A DNA stretch of 64,000 nt from Thelonectria olida (GCA_020736575.1 JAGPYM010000004.1:1364001-1428000); one strand, 5' to 3'; counted from the stretch's first letter, positions 1-11,937 are shown. The notes: generated by a model not told the origin, from the letters alone. Numbers and translations are program-made.

Positions 1-1503
1 GTGTCCGCCATTATGCTGTCGTCGCTGCTTGGACAGTACATAGACCGCGAGGATCGATTGAAGGTAGTTCGTTTATCCATTGGTAAGATTGGTCCCCAAT
101 CATGGATGTGTATTTTAATTGACACCCATGCAGTCTTGCAACGCCTCGCCGTTGCTGCGTCTTGCCTCATCTTTTTCCTTTTGCAGCGAGCCCGTCAAGC
201 CGACCAAGGTTTGCGTTCTGGTCTTCTTGCGTTGCTAGTAGCACTGGCCTGCGTTGAGAAACTTGCGTCCATCATGAATCTTGTTTCAGTTGAGAGAGAC
301 TGGGTTGTCGTTGTTGCAAAAGATGATGTCACGGCTCTCAGGTGTAAGTCTGCCATTGCCCCTCAATGACGCGAATGCTAAACATGGGAACGTAGCCATG
401 AACTCACAAATGAGACGCATCGACCTCGTGTGCAAGCTATTCGGCCCTTTCTTCATCGGTGTCGTCGACGGCATCTCGACAGAGACGGCAATCCTGGCCA
501 ATCTAGCAATGAACTGTATATCCGTCATGATTGAATACTTCTCCATCGCAAAGGTATGGGTGTGAGTTGCTACGTGATGCGCTCACCTTCCCGGCTCACA
601 GTTTTCGTAGGTCTACCACCAAGTTCCCGAGCTGCAGCGACCAAAGACCACGCCTAGCCTAACGCCAGAACTAGAGCATAGCCCGGAACGGGGGCGAGCA
701 CTACCATGGACATCTGTTGCTCGAGCTGTCAAAATGGCCGGCCGAGACATGGTGCTGTACTTGAGGCACCCTGCTCTCATGGCTTCAATGGCATGTGCCT
801 TGCTCTACCTCACCGTACTAACGTTTAGCGGCCAGATGGTCACCTATCTTCTCGCTGCTGGCTACACCCCGACTCAGATTGCCGCCGCGAGGACCGTTTC
901 CGTCACCTTTGAGGTCTTGGCTACATGGGCTGGTCCGTGGTTGATCGGCAGGATAGGCCCGGTCCGCGCGGGCCTTTGGTTCTCAAGTTGGCAGATCTGT
1001 TGTCTGGTGGCAGGCATGTCTATCTTCTGGAACTACGCAGACAACAACAGTCTTATTTCGACCCTGGGGATCGTGGGTGGTACAATCCTCAGTCGCGTGG
1101 GACTTTGGGGGTTTGACCTCTCAACACAACTTATTGTGCAGGACGTAGGTTCCAACTTGAAAGGGGAGATGAGTTTCAAAGTCGCTAATCTCCGTCTCAG
1201 GAAGTTGAAGAGGATATTCGAGGCGCCTTCTCTGCTGTGGAGGCAAGCTGGCAAAACGTCTTTGAGATGTGCTCGTATTCGATGACCATCGTTTTCTCTT
1301 CACCAAACCAGTTCAAATGGCCCGCCAGCGTCAGCGTTGCAGCAACCTTGTGTGCGTGGGCTTTGTATACGTTCTTTGTGAGAAAGCGACGAGGCCACCT
1401 TATCCACTGGCCCGCATGCATCTCCCATCCAGAGAAGCGGCAAAGACGGGCAGAGGATTTACTTCAAGAAGGCATTGCTAGACGACAGAGGGACGGATTC
1501 TGA
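1..1503 (+). CDS. Ferroportin-type iron exporter (SLC40 family), 5' end cut by window
   Basis: Multi-pass membrane transporter of the ferroportin/SLC40 family, which moves ferrous iron out of the cytosol. The cellular membrane it occupies cannot be told from sequence. Exons read 1-82, 134-343, 396-553, 611-1144 and 1201-1503, giving 428 visible residues; the start and first helices lie left of the window. Family-like segments are GQYIDREDRLKVVRLSIVLQ, NLVSVERDWVVVVA, MRRIDLVCKLFGP, the cytosolic loop before LYLRHPALMASMACALLYLT, and the last-exon motif EVEEDIRGAFSAVEASWQN. All five splice junctions keep frame and restore family sequence; for example the 343/396 join gives ALRSMNSQMRR. Four introns are 51 to 57 nt. 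The family assignment is from remembered family sequence; substrate is inferred from it. Confidence 0.88.
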
Positions 1504-3255
1504 GATGGTCTCATACCGAACGAAGGAATGACCTGGTGATCAAGTTTCGAGATTGTGGAGGGTGTTGAGGGTTCGACCTTGGATACGAGGAGCAAGCACA
1601 CATTACCTGGATAAAACTAGATGACACCTTGGACCGATATGAATGTCTAGTTTGAGGCAACACAATGCAACACCTCACTCACCTCGCACACTTGACACGG
1701 GACACGCTCGTGGTCACCTGGGATCTAAGTGTGGTGTAACTGGAGGCTGCGGATGCCACTGAGTGTGTGATGTCCGAGCCGTCCACGTTTGGTTCCGTGT
1801 CTCAGAGACGGCTATTTGTCTTGGAAGCATGCATAAAATGGCTCTCCGGCCGTCCCTACCACCGGTCAGGCAGAAGCCGTGCCGTCTCAGGGTGACACAA
1901 CAGAGTCACTGCTAAAAACGGCGATGATGGGGGAGGTCGGTGTTAGCAAGGCCCGGTTCAGAGATGAGGGCGCGAGAGTGTGAAGAGATCCTTGATCCAC
2001 GGCAACAAAAAGAGTCAGCTGTCGTTGGGATATCGAGCCGCGTGCGCAGATGACGAAGGACGTTGAGTGGTGAAGGTGTGAAGAGGTGCAGATGCGCAGC
2101 AGTAGTGCTTGTTATAATGTAAGACATGCATGGGCTGGCGCCCGAACCGGTTTGCACTTTGCCGCGACAAGGTCTCAACGGGCATGTGCACCAGTGCAGA
2201 GCTGGAGCTGTGTGGCACACTCTCGCTGTCCTTTGCCTGAAGACGTTCACACCCTTTTCCTTTCCTCGACGTCCAAGAGCTGAAGTTGGTGTCGAGAGAA
2301 GAAAGCGGCTGCACAGATGGGTGGTGTGCCTGACATAATGCAGGCCATGTTAGCGGCCAACTCTGGGGTGGCACTAGGTTGATGGAAGGCAGTTCGTGGA
2401 TGCAGGGTGTCACCCGGGACCGTGGTAGGGAGCCCCGGGAGCCGCTGAAAGTAAGATGATGTAGCGCAGTTGGGCCCCCTGGGGCTCCTGTACCATGATG
2501 CCATTCCCCTGAAGGGAGGATGGAGAGTTGAGGCCCCTGTGGTTGCAGCTGTGCATGACAGGGGAGGGGATAACGTCTTGTCACCCACCTTCCTTCCTCA
2601 CTGACTCGCTGGCGAGCTTGGCGTAGATGGATGTACGGATACATGGTGATGGACGGGAAGCTTGCTGATTGCTGTCTGTTCGCAGTGACGGTGGTGAATT
2701 CCGGCCGAATACCTGATGAACTGGATGGATGACAGAATGACACGGAGTCAACCGTGTGGCGTTGAAGAGAGCCCAAGATATGGGTAGAATTGAGAGGGCC
2801 CCACCTCCCTCCCCCGGGCCTTATGCAATATTCCTGCTGATCCACCCCTTCGTCGCGAGGCCAAGGCTTGAGTACCATCGCAAGTCCCAAAAAGGCGACT
2901 TATCGCTTGTACGTACTTTTTTTCCCCAGATCCTTTTCTCAGCCTGGTCCCGTCACATGCGGCTGTGAAATATCTCCAGCATCCACCTTTGCAGAGTCCA
3001 TCTGCAATTTCTTCTTCCTTTATCCGCGCTTCCCAGACGTCTGTGGATGCGCCGCTGTCCTTCGTCGAGCCGAATCCCGACTCTGCGACCCTTGGCACCG
3101 CGCTCTGTTTGCGTTCGAGGCCCAAGCCCAGCATCCAAAGTCCACTCTCGCTCGTTTTCTACCACGTCCAAAACTTCGATTCCAGACCTTTCCAACTTCC
3201 CCTTTCGCGTTCCCGTCGTTTCGTCCCCCATTCCCGCCCATTACACTCCGTCAGC
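1504..3255. other. Intergenic region, ferroportin to NMA111
   Basis: This stretch holds the ferroportin 3' end and the NMA111 promoter. The last 300 bases before the NMA111 start are pyrimidine-rich, as expected of a fungal leader. The only long open frame is on the minus strand (listed separately). I recognise no RNA gene or repeat. Confidence 0.6.
2015..2878 (-). other. Long open frame without recognisable product
   Basis: From an ATG at 2878 the minus strand stays open for 287 codons. The predicted peptide is rich in Ser, His, Pro and Arg. It has no signal peptide, membrane segment, cysteine pattern or motif that I know, and the composition looks like translated non-coding GC-rich DNA. 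It lies antisense within the region upstream of NMA111. It could be chance, or part of an unknown spliced gene. Confidence 0.12.
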
Positions 3256-6200
3256 ATGAATGGGACCACGGCCTCGGCAAGGGCCAAGAGAAAGGCCCCG
3301 GGTTCGCCCGACCAGGTTCCCCCGGCGAAGAGGGCCATCAACGGAAAGCTTTCGCCTGATGACAATACTCCCGACATCATCGAGTACGACGACGTTTCTG
3401 AAATCTCTGAGGACATCCACCCGCACACCGAAATGTACATTGGAACACCTGGAAGCTTGGGGGAATGGCAGGACACCATCCAGAAGGTCGTGCGCAATGT
3501 TGTCGCCATTCGATTCTGCCAGACCTGCGCTTTCGACACTGACGCTGCGGTGGCGAGCGAGGCTACCGGATTTGTGGTTGACTCTGAGCGAGGGTACTTG
3601 ACCCCAACAACGCCAATCACCATTGGCTTGGCTAACCTGCCCTCTGCAGATATATCCTAACGAACCGTCACGTTGTTGGCGCTGGTCCCTTTTGGGGCCA
3701 CTGCGTCTTCGACAACCACGAGGAGGTCGACTGTTACCCCGTTTATCGCGACCCCGTTCACGATTTTGGCATCCTACGATACGACCCCAAGGCGATCAAG
3801 TACATGCATGTCGATGGGCTGAATCTCCGTCCTGACCTTGCCAAAGGTGAGTCCATTGTCCAACCAACCATCCACTGAGGGTGGTCACGAAGGAGAAAAG
3901 GGCGGTCAAGTTAACAACAAATGTGTAGTTGGTGTGGAGATTAGAGTTGTCGGTAACGATGCTGGCGAAAAGCTCAGTATCCTCTCCGGCATCATCAGTC
4001 GATTAGATCGAAACGCGCCAGAATATGGCGAGGGCTATAGCGACTTCAACACATGTTACTACCAAGCCAATGCTGCTGCCAGTGGTGGAAGTTCAGGCAG
4101 TCCCGTCGTCAACAAGGATGGGTGTGCAGTTGCATTGCAGGCTGGTGGTCGATCCGACGGTGCCTCGACCGATTACTTCTTGCCCCTCGACCGACCTTTG
4201 CGAGCCCTACAATGCATCCAAGCCGGCAAACCGATCACTCGAGGTGATATTCAGTGCCAGTTCCTACTGAAGCCGTTCGACGAGTGCCGCAGGCTAGGCC
4301 TTGCTCCTGAGTGGGAGGCGGCGATGCGCAAGCAGTTTCCCGATGAGACCAATATGCTTGTGGCCGAGATCGTGCTCCCCGAGGGCCCCTCGGACAGCAA
4401 GATTAGGGAGGGCGACGTGCTCATCAAGGTTAATGGTGAGCTCATCACACAATTTATCCGCCTGGACGAAATTCTCGACTCCAACGTGAACAAGACCATC
4501 AAGGTCCACCTTCAACGCGGTGGTCAGGATGTGGAGGTGGACATTGAGGTTGGGGACCTCCACAAGATCACTCCCGACCGCTTCGTTACTGTGGCTGGCG
4601 GCAGTTTCCATGACCTGTCCTACCAGCAGGCCCGGCTCTACGCGGTCCCCGTCAAGGGCGTCTACATCTGCGAATCTGCTGGATCCTTCCGATTTGACAA
4701 TTCAGATAATGGCTGGATCCTTCTGACGGTGGATCACAAGAAGGTTCCTGATCTGAAGACATTCATTGAGGTGATGAAGGGTATCCCCGACCGAGCCAGG
4801 ATCGTGGTCAGTTACAGGCATTTGCGCGACCTGCACACGCTCAACACGACCATTGTCTACGTCGATCGTCACTGGGCATCCAAGATGAAGATGGCTATCC
4901 GGAACGATGAGACGGGTGTTTGGGACTTTTCGGATCTAGGTGATCCTCTCCCCCCTGTGCCCCCTGCTCGACGATCGGCCTCCTTTATTGAGCTGGATCA
5001 CATGCCTCACGAGGGTATCGCGGACCTCATCAAGAGTTTTGTACATATCAACTGCACTATGCCTGTGAAGCTCGATGGCTTCCCCAAGAACCGGAGATGG
5101 GGTATGGGTCTTGTGATTGATGCTGAGAAGGGCCTGGTCCTGATTTCTCGAGCCATTGTGCCTTACGATCTGTGCGACATCACGGTTACTATCGCCGACT
5201 CTATCATTGTTGATGGCAAGGTGGTGTTCCTGCATCCTCTTCAGAACTACGCCATCATCCAATATGACCCCTCGCTTGTGGATGCGCCCGTGAAGAGCGC
5301 CCGTCTAAGTAACGAGGTCCTCACTCAGGGTGCCAAGACCTACTTCTTGGGCTACAACCGCATTGGCCGCGTTGTGCACGGCTCAACTACTGTCACTGAG
5401 ATTACAGCCGTTGCTATTCCTGCCAACTCAGGAGCTCCTCGATACCGAGCTATCAACGTAGATGCCATTACCATTGACAGCAACCTCGGTTCTTCGTGCA
5501 ACAGTGGAGTCCTGGTCGCCCCCGATGGTACCGTACAGGCTCTCTGGCTTTCTTATCTCGGCGAGCGGTCGCCTTGCAGCCAGCGTGACGAGGAGTATTA
5601 TCTGGGTCTAGGTACCAAGACGTTGCTCCCTGTCATTGAGTCTATTCAAAAGGGGGAGACGCCAAAATTGTCTATCCTCTCAGTCGAGTTCAGATCGATT
5701 CAGATGTCTCAGGCGTCAGTCATGGGCGTCTCTGACGACTGGATCAAGAAGGTGACGCAGGCCAACCGATCACACCATCAGCTGTTCATGGTGAGCAAGC
5801 GGGCATTCGAGCGTGTCAATCAACCGGTCTCGCTGCTTGAAGGAGATATTGTCTTGACTTTGAACGGCAAGATTTGCACTACCATTTCTGACTTGGATGT
5901 CATGTACTCGCACGAGGTCCTGGAGGCTGTGATTGTTCGCGAGTGTGAGGAGATGCACCTCCAGCTTCCAACAGTCTCGGCAGACGATATGGAAACGGAC
6001 CATGCAGTCTCTTTCTGCGGTGCCATCCTTCACAGGCCCCACCAAGCTGTTCGACAACAGATCAGCAAGTTGCACAGCGAGGTCTATGTGTCGAGTCGTA
6101 TCCGCGGTTCACCAGCTTATCAGTATGGTGTGGCGCCAACGAACTTCATCACTCATGTGAACGACACTCCTACCCCTGACCTCGAGTCGTTTATTGCGGC

Positions 6201-6492
6201 GACCAGGGAAATCCCTGACAACACCTGTATGGCTGCCTGATAACCCGCCCATTGTGAAAGAAGTCGACTAATTCGTGTGATAGATTTTCGACTCAAGGCT
6301 GTCACGTTTGATTGCGTACCATGGGTCATTACGATGAAGAAGAACGAGCACTACTTCCCAACAACAGAACTTATCAAGGACAGCAACGAAGCCTGTGGCT
6401 GGAGGAGAGTCACATACGAGGGCAAGAAGGTGATCCCGGGCGAGGCCACTGATGGAGTGCCCACGATTGGCGAGGATGCCGAGATGGTGTAG
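3256..6492 (+). CDS. NMA111: Pro-apoptotic nuclear serine protease NMA111 (HtrA/PDZ family)
   Basis: HtrA-type serine protease of the yeast Nma111 group, a nuclear protein that degrades the apoptosis inhibitor Bir1 and promotes cell death. Exons 3256-3593, 3650-3846, 3929-6226 and 6284-6492 give 1013 residues, near the family length. The N-terminus has a basic patch ([15 protein letters not shown]) that may act in nuclear import. The catalytic triad is visible: His about 120 in [13 protein letters not shown], made across the first intron; Asp about 151 in [13 protein letters not shown]; Ser about 234 in [12 protein letters not shown]-like segments follow. The second half repeats a trypsin-like fold without an obvious active site, as in other Nma111 proteins. 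The last intron restores [12 protein letters not shown], so the in-frame stop at 6238-6240 is intronic. Confidence 0.95.
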
Positions 6493-7247
6493 ACGGAGGC
6501 TTTGTCTCTTGAGGCTTTAATTTTTGTGACCGGGCGCACAATTGCCCTTGGCGAGGCTTGCAAAAGATGAAGGGTCCAATGTACTGTCATATCAGTCATG
6601 GGTGTCTGGGTTGGTTCGGGCACGGCGTTTTATGGCGATGACAGATTCTCATGGTTATCTGGAGCTGTACCGCAGCATTGGAATTGGAATTGGAATTGGA
6701 AATGCTTTATTCTTGGTCTGGGGACGGACGTGTAACATCGGTAGTTGCAGTACTTCACCTAGAGTGTACTTGTGTGATATTTCGGACGGAGTCGCAACAA
6801 CCTCAGACGTGCGGCATGTTAGATTTGAAATCACACGCACTCTGTGTCATTTGGAATACTTTACTTCTGGGTTGGGCTGTGAGTGTCGATGGCTGCCTGA
6901 GGCTAGAGTGGATTGAATAGATGTGAAAAGAGGCTGCCTGGACAGCCGCGCATGTTCGCATAAGGCATCCTTATTAACCTGGGGCTTGAGTGGGTGGCAT
7001 GAAGCTCTCATGGTGCCAATGCGGTTGGTGGGGCTGAAGTTGGCCAGTGAGCTCATAAGCCCAAGCTCATCAAGTAAAGGTGTCTGTCTGTCTGTCTGCC
7101 TTGTCTTGTCTTGTTCAAGCAGTCTCCTCCCAACACCAACGCCAACCCTCGCTCTCTCTACTCCCTCGTAAAAGATCCAATACGTATCCGTCTTCGTTTT
7201 CTTGCGTATTTTCCTCTTACCTTCTTACTCTCTACTACAGCCTCATC
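6493..7247. other. Intergenic region, NMA111 to IST1
   Basis: Contains the NMA111 3' UTR and the IST1 promoter and leader. A short GGAATT tandem lies near 6677-6701, and a TGTC microsatellite (four repeats of tgtc) near 7080-7098 falls in the probable IST1 leader. No gene seen. Confidence 0.6.
6677..6701. repeat. GGAATT hexamer tandem
   Basis: About three and a half consecutive copies of ggaatt downstream of NMA111. This is a simple microsatellite with no evident function. Confidence 0.8.
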
Positions 7248-8260
7248 ATGCCTCCTGCCGGCGCGTCTCTTGTGGTGAGCCCTCTTCCCATCCCCCCCCC
7301 GCTACCCCGCCATGTCATGGGAGCCCGCCGCCTCATTGAAGCCCCAGTGACGCAATTGCTAACCAACGTTGCCCGTCCCGACAGACCAAGCTCAAGGTCC
7401 AGCTGAAGCTCGCCATCGCGCGTCTGCGCATGGTGCAGCAGCGCGACGAGCAGCTCGGCAAGGCGAACCGCCGCGCCATGGCCCAGCTCCTCGAGGCCGG
7501 CAAGGTCGATTCCGCGCGCATCCGTGTCGAGAACATCATCCGCGCCGACATCATCTCCGAGCTGCACGAGATCCTCGAGCTGTACTGCGAGCTGCTGCTG
7601 GCCCGCGCCGGCCTGATGGAAGGCTACGTGTGCGACCCGGGCTTGGAGGAGGCCATCAAGAGCCTGCTATACGCCGCGCCTAAGACGGAGATTAAGGAGC
7701 TCGGCACCGTGCGCAACTTGCTGGCCGAGAAGTACGGGAAGGAGTTTGTGCTGGCGGCTCAGGAGAATACGGACGCAAAGGTCAACCCGCAGGTCGTCAA
7801 GAAGCTGAGCGTGGAGCCGCCGCGGGACGAGCTGGTCGCCGGCTATCTGGAGGAGATTGCCAGGGCGTACGGCGTCGATTGGCCGAAGCGCGAGGCGGTG
7901 ACGCCGCCGCCCGTCGAGCTCTTAGACACGGACGACTTCAACGATGACGACGGCGCAGACGACGACGCGGGCGGAAAGGAGCAGAAGATCTTGGCGGACC
8001 CGTTGATGCCGGAGCAGAAGAGCATTGGCACGCCGCTCAAGAAGCTGGGGCCGGTTGCGCCGACGAGTCCGGTGACGGTGACGCCGCCGCGCATGACGAC
8101 GGATAACGTACATCCCAAGGTGACGCTGGGGTCGGTGGAGCTGAAGCCGAACAAGAAGATGGATGCGGCGGCGGCCAAGAAGAAGACGGGGCCCGAGGGC
8201 GATGTGCCTGACATTAAGGACCTGGAGGCGCGGTTCGCGGCGTTGAAGAGAGGTAGGTAG
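7248..8260 (+). CDS. IST1: IST1 family ESCRT-III regulator
   Basis: Ist1 is an ESCRT-III-like protein that binds Did2 and regulates the AAA-ATPase Vps4 in multivesicular body sorting at endosomes. A 9-codon first exon (7248-7274) is joined by a 110-nt intron to 7385-8260, giving 300 residues. The Ist1 domain occupies roughly residues 10-175 and begins TKLKVQLKLAIARLRMVQQR. It is followed by ARIRVENIIRADI and by a variable acidic linker (DDFNDDDGADDD). The extreme C-terminus, DLEARFAALKRGR, fits the MIM1 consensus LxxRxxxLK that docks to the MIT domain of Vps4. The short first exon is supported because TKLKVQ has no ATG of its own and the donor is a good gtgagc. The coding exon is much more GC-rich than its flanks. 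Confidence 0.93.
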
Positions 8261-8787
8261 ACGTGGATGGGGGGGTTTCGAACTTGGGAAATAGCATGAG
8301 AAGCGTTGTGAGAGCACAGTTTTTGCTTGTGTTGGTTGTATGACCGATTTATGGAGTTTATAAGGAGTCGTTGAGATAGTTCTCCACTGGTTTCTTCCGC
8401 TACGAGGTTCTTGGATGGAGCGTAGGAGATGTGAGTGTTCGCCGAGGCATGTGTTGGTCTGGTATCAGGAACATGGATGCGGAACGATTTGTGAACAATA
8501 AAGAGGCCTGGATGCACAAGGGTACCTGAATGTGCAATGGAAGATAATTTGAAAGGAGAGCCATGGTCCTCGTTTGACCGTTTCAGATGCTCGTCCCTTG
8601 AGCCTTCTAACCACCATTTGAGGGACACGGAACCCACCAATGGATCATTTGGAATGCAGAAACGGCCATGAAACTTGAACTCAACTATACAAAGAGGTTA
8701 TAGAGCAGGCGTTGGTCGCTCTGGGTTGACGGTCTGCAAGAAGGGGTGTATCGAGGCCGTCAACCAAGAGTAGAAGATCACGACGGG
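8261..8787. other. Intergenic region downstream of IST1
   Basis: No gene recognised. The interval holds the IST1 3' UTR and presumably the promoter of the zinc-knuckle candidate that follows. Confidence 0.5.
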
Positions 8788-9521
8788 ATGCCTCGCTACC
8801 TCAAGCTTCATTTGCTTCACACAGACGTGGAATTAGCATTCTGTAATATCCCGTTCTACTTAATGAACACTGGTTATGGCCTCTCACTGCCGCTGCTCGC
8901 CCCTGAACCCCCAACCAGCCCATGTCTTGGTTGCCCTCCGGGCAGCTGTAAACGGCCCGTCATTGGCTCTCAACTGTTCAGGTGTGTTTGTGTTCTAGAA
9001 TGGACGCATCTAGCAGCAGGGAAACGAATTGAAGACTGACGAGTTGGCCTCGATTTGCTTGGCTTGGCTGTTCTAGAAGGCGCCGGCCTTGTTTGATCCA
9101 GGCTTCGAGACGGAAGTCGACGTTGAGCGTTGCGCCTACTTTCTTGACGGCTGCTGCATTACCGCCAGCAAAACCATGTTTTATATGGGACGATATTGTC
9201 GAGGTGGTTACCAAGGATTACAGCGATCATGAGGCCGTCATCGGGGATGTCGCCGGACCTGACACCGAGGAGCCTACTCTGCTCAGCGGAACCATTTCTC
9301 CCATCCCAAAAAAGTTTCACTGCCAGCATTGCGGCGTTGCAGGTAGGCTTCTTCATCTCAGCCTACGACCAGTCCCCAACTGACAGACTGCCTTCCTAGG
9401 ACACCTCGCCAAGGACTGCATGATCCTTAACTGGAGCAGACCCATGCGACTACCAACTCCGGAGGCTTACATATGCCACCATTGTGCCAGCTGTCTGCAC
9501 CAGCCGCAGGCTGGGGAGTGA
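8788..9521 (+). CDS. Small zinc-knuckle (CCHC) protein, candidate
   Basis: I do not recognise a named family. The last junction is well supported. Removing intron 9343-9399 joins FHCQHCGVA to GHLAKDC, giving CQHCGVAGHLAKDC, an exact CX2CX4HX4C zinc knuckle as found in single-stranded nucleic-acid-binding proteins. A second pair, CHHCASC, follows near the C-terminus. The knuckle exon has no in-frame ATG back to the stop at 9030. A join to 8788-8981 across intron 8982-9076 keeps frame and supplies a start. The full model 8788-8981, 9077-9342, 9400-9521 encodes 193 residues; an alternative ATG is at 8863. The middle exon contains an acidic stretch (DDIVEVVTKDYSDHEAV). Confidence is moderate for the knuckle and lower for the 5' exon. 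Confidence 0.48.
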
Positions 9522-10175
9522 GTGGTTGGTCCCTTTTCCCATTCAACTCAAGACTTATGAGTATTTAGACTTCCAGCCCTGAGACACCCAAACACGACTA
9601 AGCCAAGTCTCTTTTTGAGAATGAATTGTTTGATGCAGTCGTTGACCGAATTTCCGAATCCCACTGGACAAACTGCACGGCTCTTCCATATGCGACCAGT
9701 CTTACACACAGCTTGTCTTTGCGAGTTCTCTCGTTTTTTTTTTCTTCTGCCTGGTTAGAATGTTATGTCGACTCAGCCTTGCCCTCATTTGACGGGGCTG
9801 TCCAACCGATAGGTTTATGTGATTCTGTGATGGGGTTGGCATAACGGTCGGGTTAATTTCACTGTATTGCTTGGACAGGCCAAAGAAATAGTCGTCGAGA
9901 ACCAGTTTAAGCAGTCATGATAGCACGAGAGCAGGCTTTGGTTGGAGATTTCTGGGGATGTCTTTCTGTACAGGGTTGATTTGAAATTGTTTGTTTCAGA
10001 AAACGACTTTGGTATCTGCCAGTGATGATATTTTGATGAAAACGTGTGATTTGACAAGATGCTAAACCTCCCAAACGCCTGCCCGCCGTCGTGGTTTTAT
10101 ATGTGCAAGAACGAATATGTGCGTGGTCAAACGTGAATCCGCCATGATTGAGGTTGTACAAGAAAGGAGGCATCA
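9522..10175. other. Intergenic region, convergent 3' ends
   Basis: Convergent interval between the zinc-knuckle candidate and AP-2 sigma. I see only a T-rich tract near 9735-9745 and probable 3' UTR sequence. Confidence 0.55.
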
Positions 10176-10690
10176 TCATTCAAGCTTATCCAGATGTTCC
10201 AACCTCGTCAGCACTACCTGCTTGCTCGTCTCCTCAATCTCGCCGGCCAAGAACACCTCGTCCAGAATGGCGTAGACCTTGTAAAAGTTGAAGACGAGGT
10301 CGAGCTCGCAGACGTTGCCGAAGAAGGCGTCGAGCACCTCGACGAAGAAGTGGATGGCCTCGAGGAAGGCGAGCTCGTTGTCGTTTGTGTCGACGCAGGC
10401 GCAGAAGAAGAGGCCGGCGTAGCGGCGGTAGACGATCTTGTTGTTGCGGAACTCGACAAAGTTGGACTGGTACTTTTGGTCGCGCGGGGCGACGAGGCGG
10501 TGGACTTCGCCCTTGAGCTTGATCTTTTGCTCGTCGCTGAAGGGGGCGTACCATTTGGCGAGACGGGTCTTGCCCCTGGAGGGGAGGAGGGGGGTTAGCT
10601 ATTGGGGGGGGCGGCGGTGTGATGGTGGATGGAGGAGGGAGGGAGGAGGGGGACGTACTGGCGGTTTTGGATGAGGATAAACGACAGCAT
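10176..10690 (-). CDS. APS2: AP-2 clathrin adaptor complex sigma subunit
   Basis: Small (sigma) chain of the AP-2 adaptor, which links clathrin to cargo and PIP2 at the plasma membrane during endocytosis; sigma carries part of the dileucine-signal pocket. Exons 10659-10690 and 10176-10575 encode 143 residues, the standard size for a sigma chain. The protein starts [20 protein letters not shown] and continues with [39 protein letters not shown] and [20 protein letters not shown], all typical of AP-2 rather than AP-1 or AP-3 sigma. The 83-nt intron splits the codon for Gln11, with donor gtacgt and a CTAAC branch site. It is very C-rich on the coding strand. The adaptin assignment is firm. Confidence 0.96.
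10577..10650 (+). other. G-rich tract in the AP-2 sigma intron
   Basis: On the plus strand, which is the template for APS2, the intron holds repeated runs of four to eight guanines with short spacers, followed by a ggaggaggga block. The arrangement meets the usual rule for a G-quadruplex. The transcribed RNA would carry the C-rich complement. Confidence 0.6.
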
Positions 10691-11937
10691 CGCGACGGTG
10701 GGTTCGAGAGTTTGGATCGACGAGGGTCGTGGGTTGGTTGGTGGTGGTGTTGATGGCGGGATGCGCGCGCGCCCGGGAATGACGGACGTTGGAGGTTCGA
10801 GGGTCGTAGGTACGTATTCGCAGCCGCCAGGGGAGTTCGACGGGGGGCTTGGAGTTTGCGGGGGGTTGCGCCCAGTGTGATTGGATGGACGCCTCTGACG
10901 GGTTGCTGCAGGCGGCCCGGGCGGGCGTTTGCTCTTGGGCTTCGAGGCCGCTGTAAGTCGTTGGAATTTAGGCTCTGCGCCCAGTCAACGCACCGGTAAC
11001 TGGATCCTCTCAACGAGATGTGCCGGGGCGAGGAGTTGTTCCAATTAACTCGCAAGAAGAGAGAACAAGTGAACACCTTGGTTCCTAATACCAAGTGAAA
11101 CAGCCCAAAGAGGTCGTTCTCTGGTCCTCAAGTTCTTGCATCTGCCGCAGCTAGCTTCGGTGCCGTCTGCGTCTTTGCCGAAACTAGGTACTTTGCACCT
11201 CTGCATCAAGTCCGATGACGGACCAATCAACCTGGACATGGTCAAATGTCGTGCATGCAACGCGCATGATTGTCTCGTCCGTTTTGCCGTCTTCTAAGCC
11301 GGGGCTCTTCAGACGTTTCTCGTTGTCGTCGTCAGGGTTGTCCATTCCCATGTCGTCGGGCCGTGTTATTCATCGGGCATCAAGTAAAAAGAAAGGAAAT
11401 AGAGTAGAAAAAGTCAGATAAAAACGCAGGGATTAAAACGAGATCCAAGCAGATAGTCTTCAACTCTCCCCGTATATCCTCTCCACTGCATAGATCTCGC
11501 ATGATTATTACTCGAGACGCCCAGACCAAACACGGCATCGATGTGATGAAGAGGAGGCTTAGAGGGGAGAAATATCTTTTTAGTACGAATTATCCCAGAC
11601 AAGACAAGATGAATGCGTCGTCACGTCCCCATATCTATTCACATAACTGCTCGCTAGGTAGGAGGCAGGTACCCAGCCCAAAGTATCCCCGCTCTCGCTG
11701 CTATCATTTTATATCCATCACGTTTGGGCCCAACTCAACGCTTCGGCCATCTTGGCACCAACCTCGACCCTTCACATATCATGACATAAATTTCTCTGCT
11801 CTTCTCTTCAACCATCTCTCATCGTCTCCTTTCCGCTTGCCCTCAGCGATATCCTCAACTTGTTAGCCTCTCCTCCTCCTCCTCCTCCTCCTCCTCCTCC
11901 TCCTCCAACCTGAGGGAATACCTTGACATGGCGGCTC
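10691..11937. other. Divergent promoter region, APS2 and FUSC-like gene
   Basis: Shared upstream region of AP-2 sigma (minus) and the FUSC-like membrane protein (plus). It contains a TAGGTA/AGGTACC patch near 11653-11672 and a TCC trinucleotide tract just before the plus-strand start. No other gene seen. Confidence 0.55.
11871..11906. repeat. TCC trinucleotide tract in a 5' leader
   Basis: About twelve perfect tcc units, 30 bases before the start codon of the FUSC-like gene and so probably in its 5' UTR. The polypyrimidine tract is flanked by two start codons in different frames (11928 and 11938). Confidence 0.8.
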
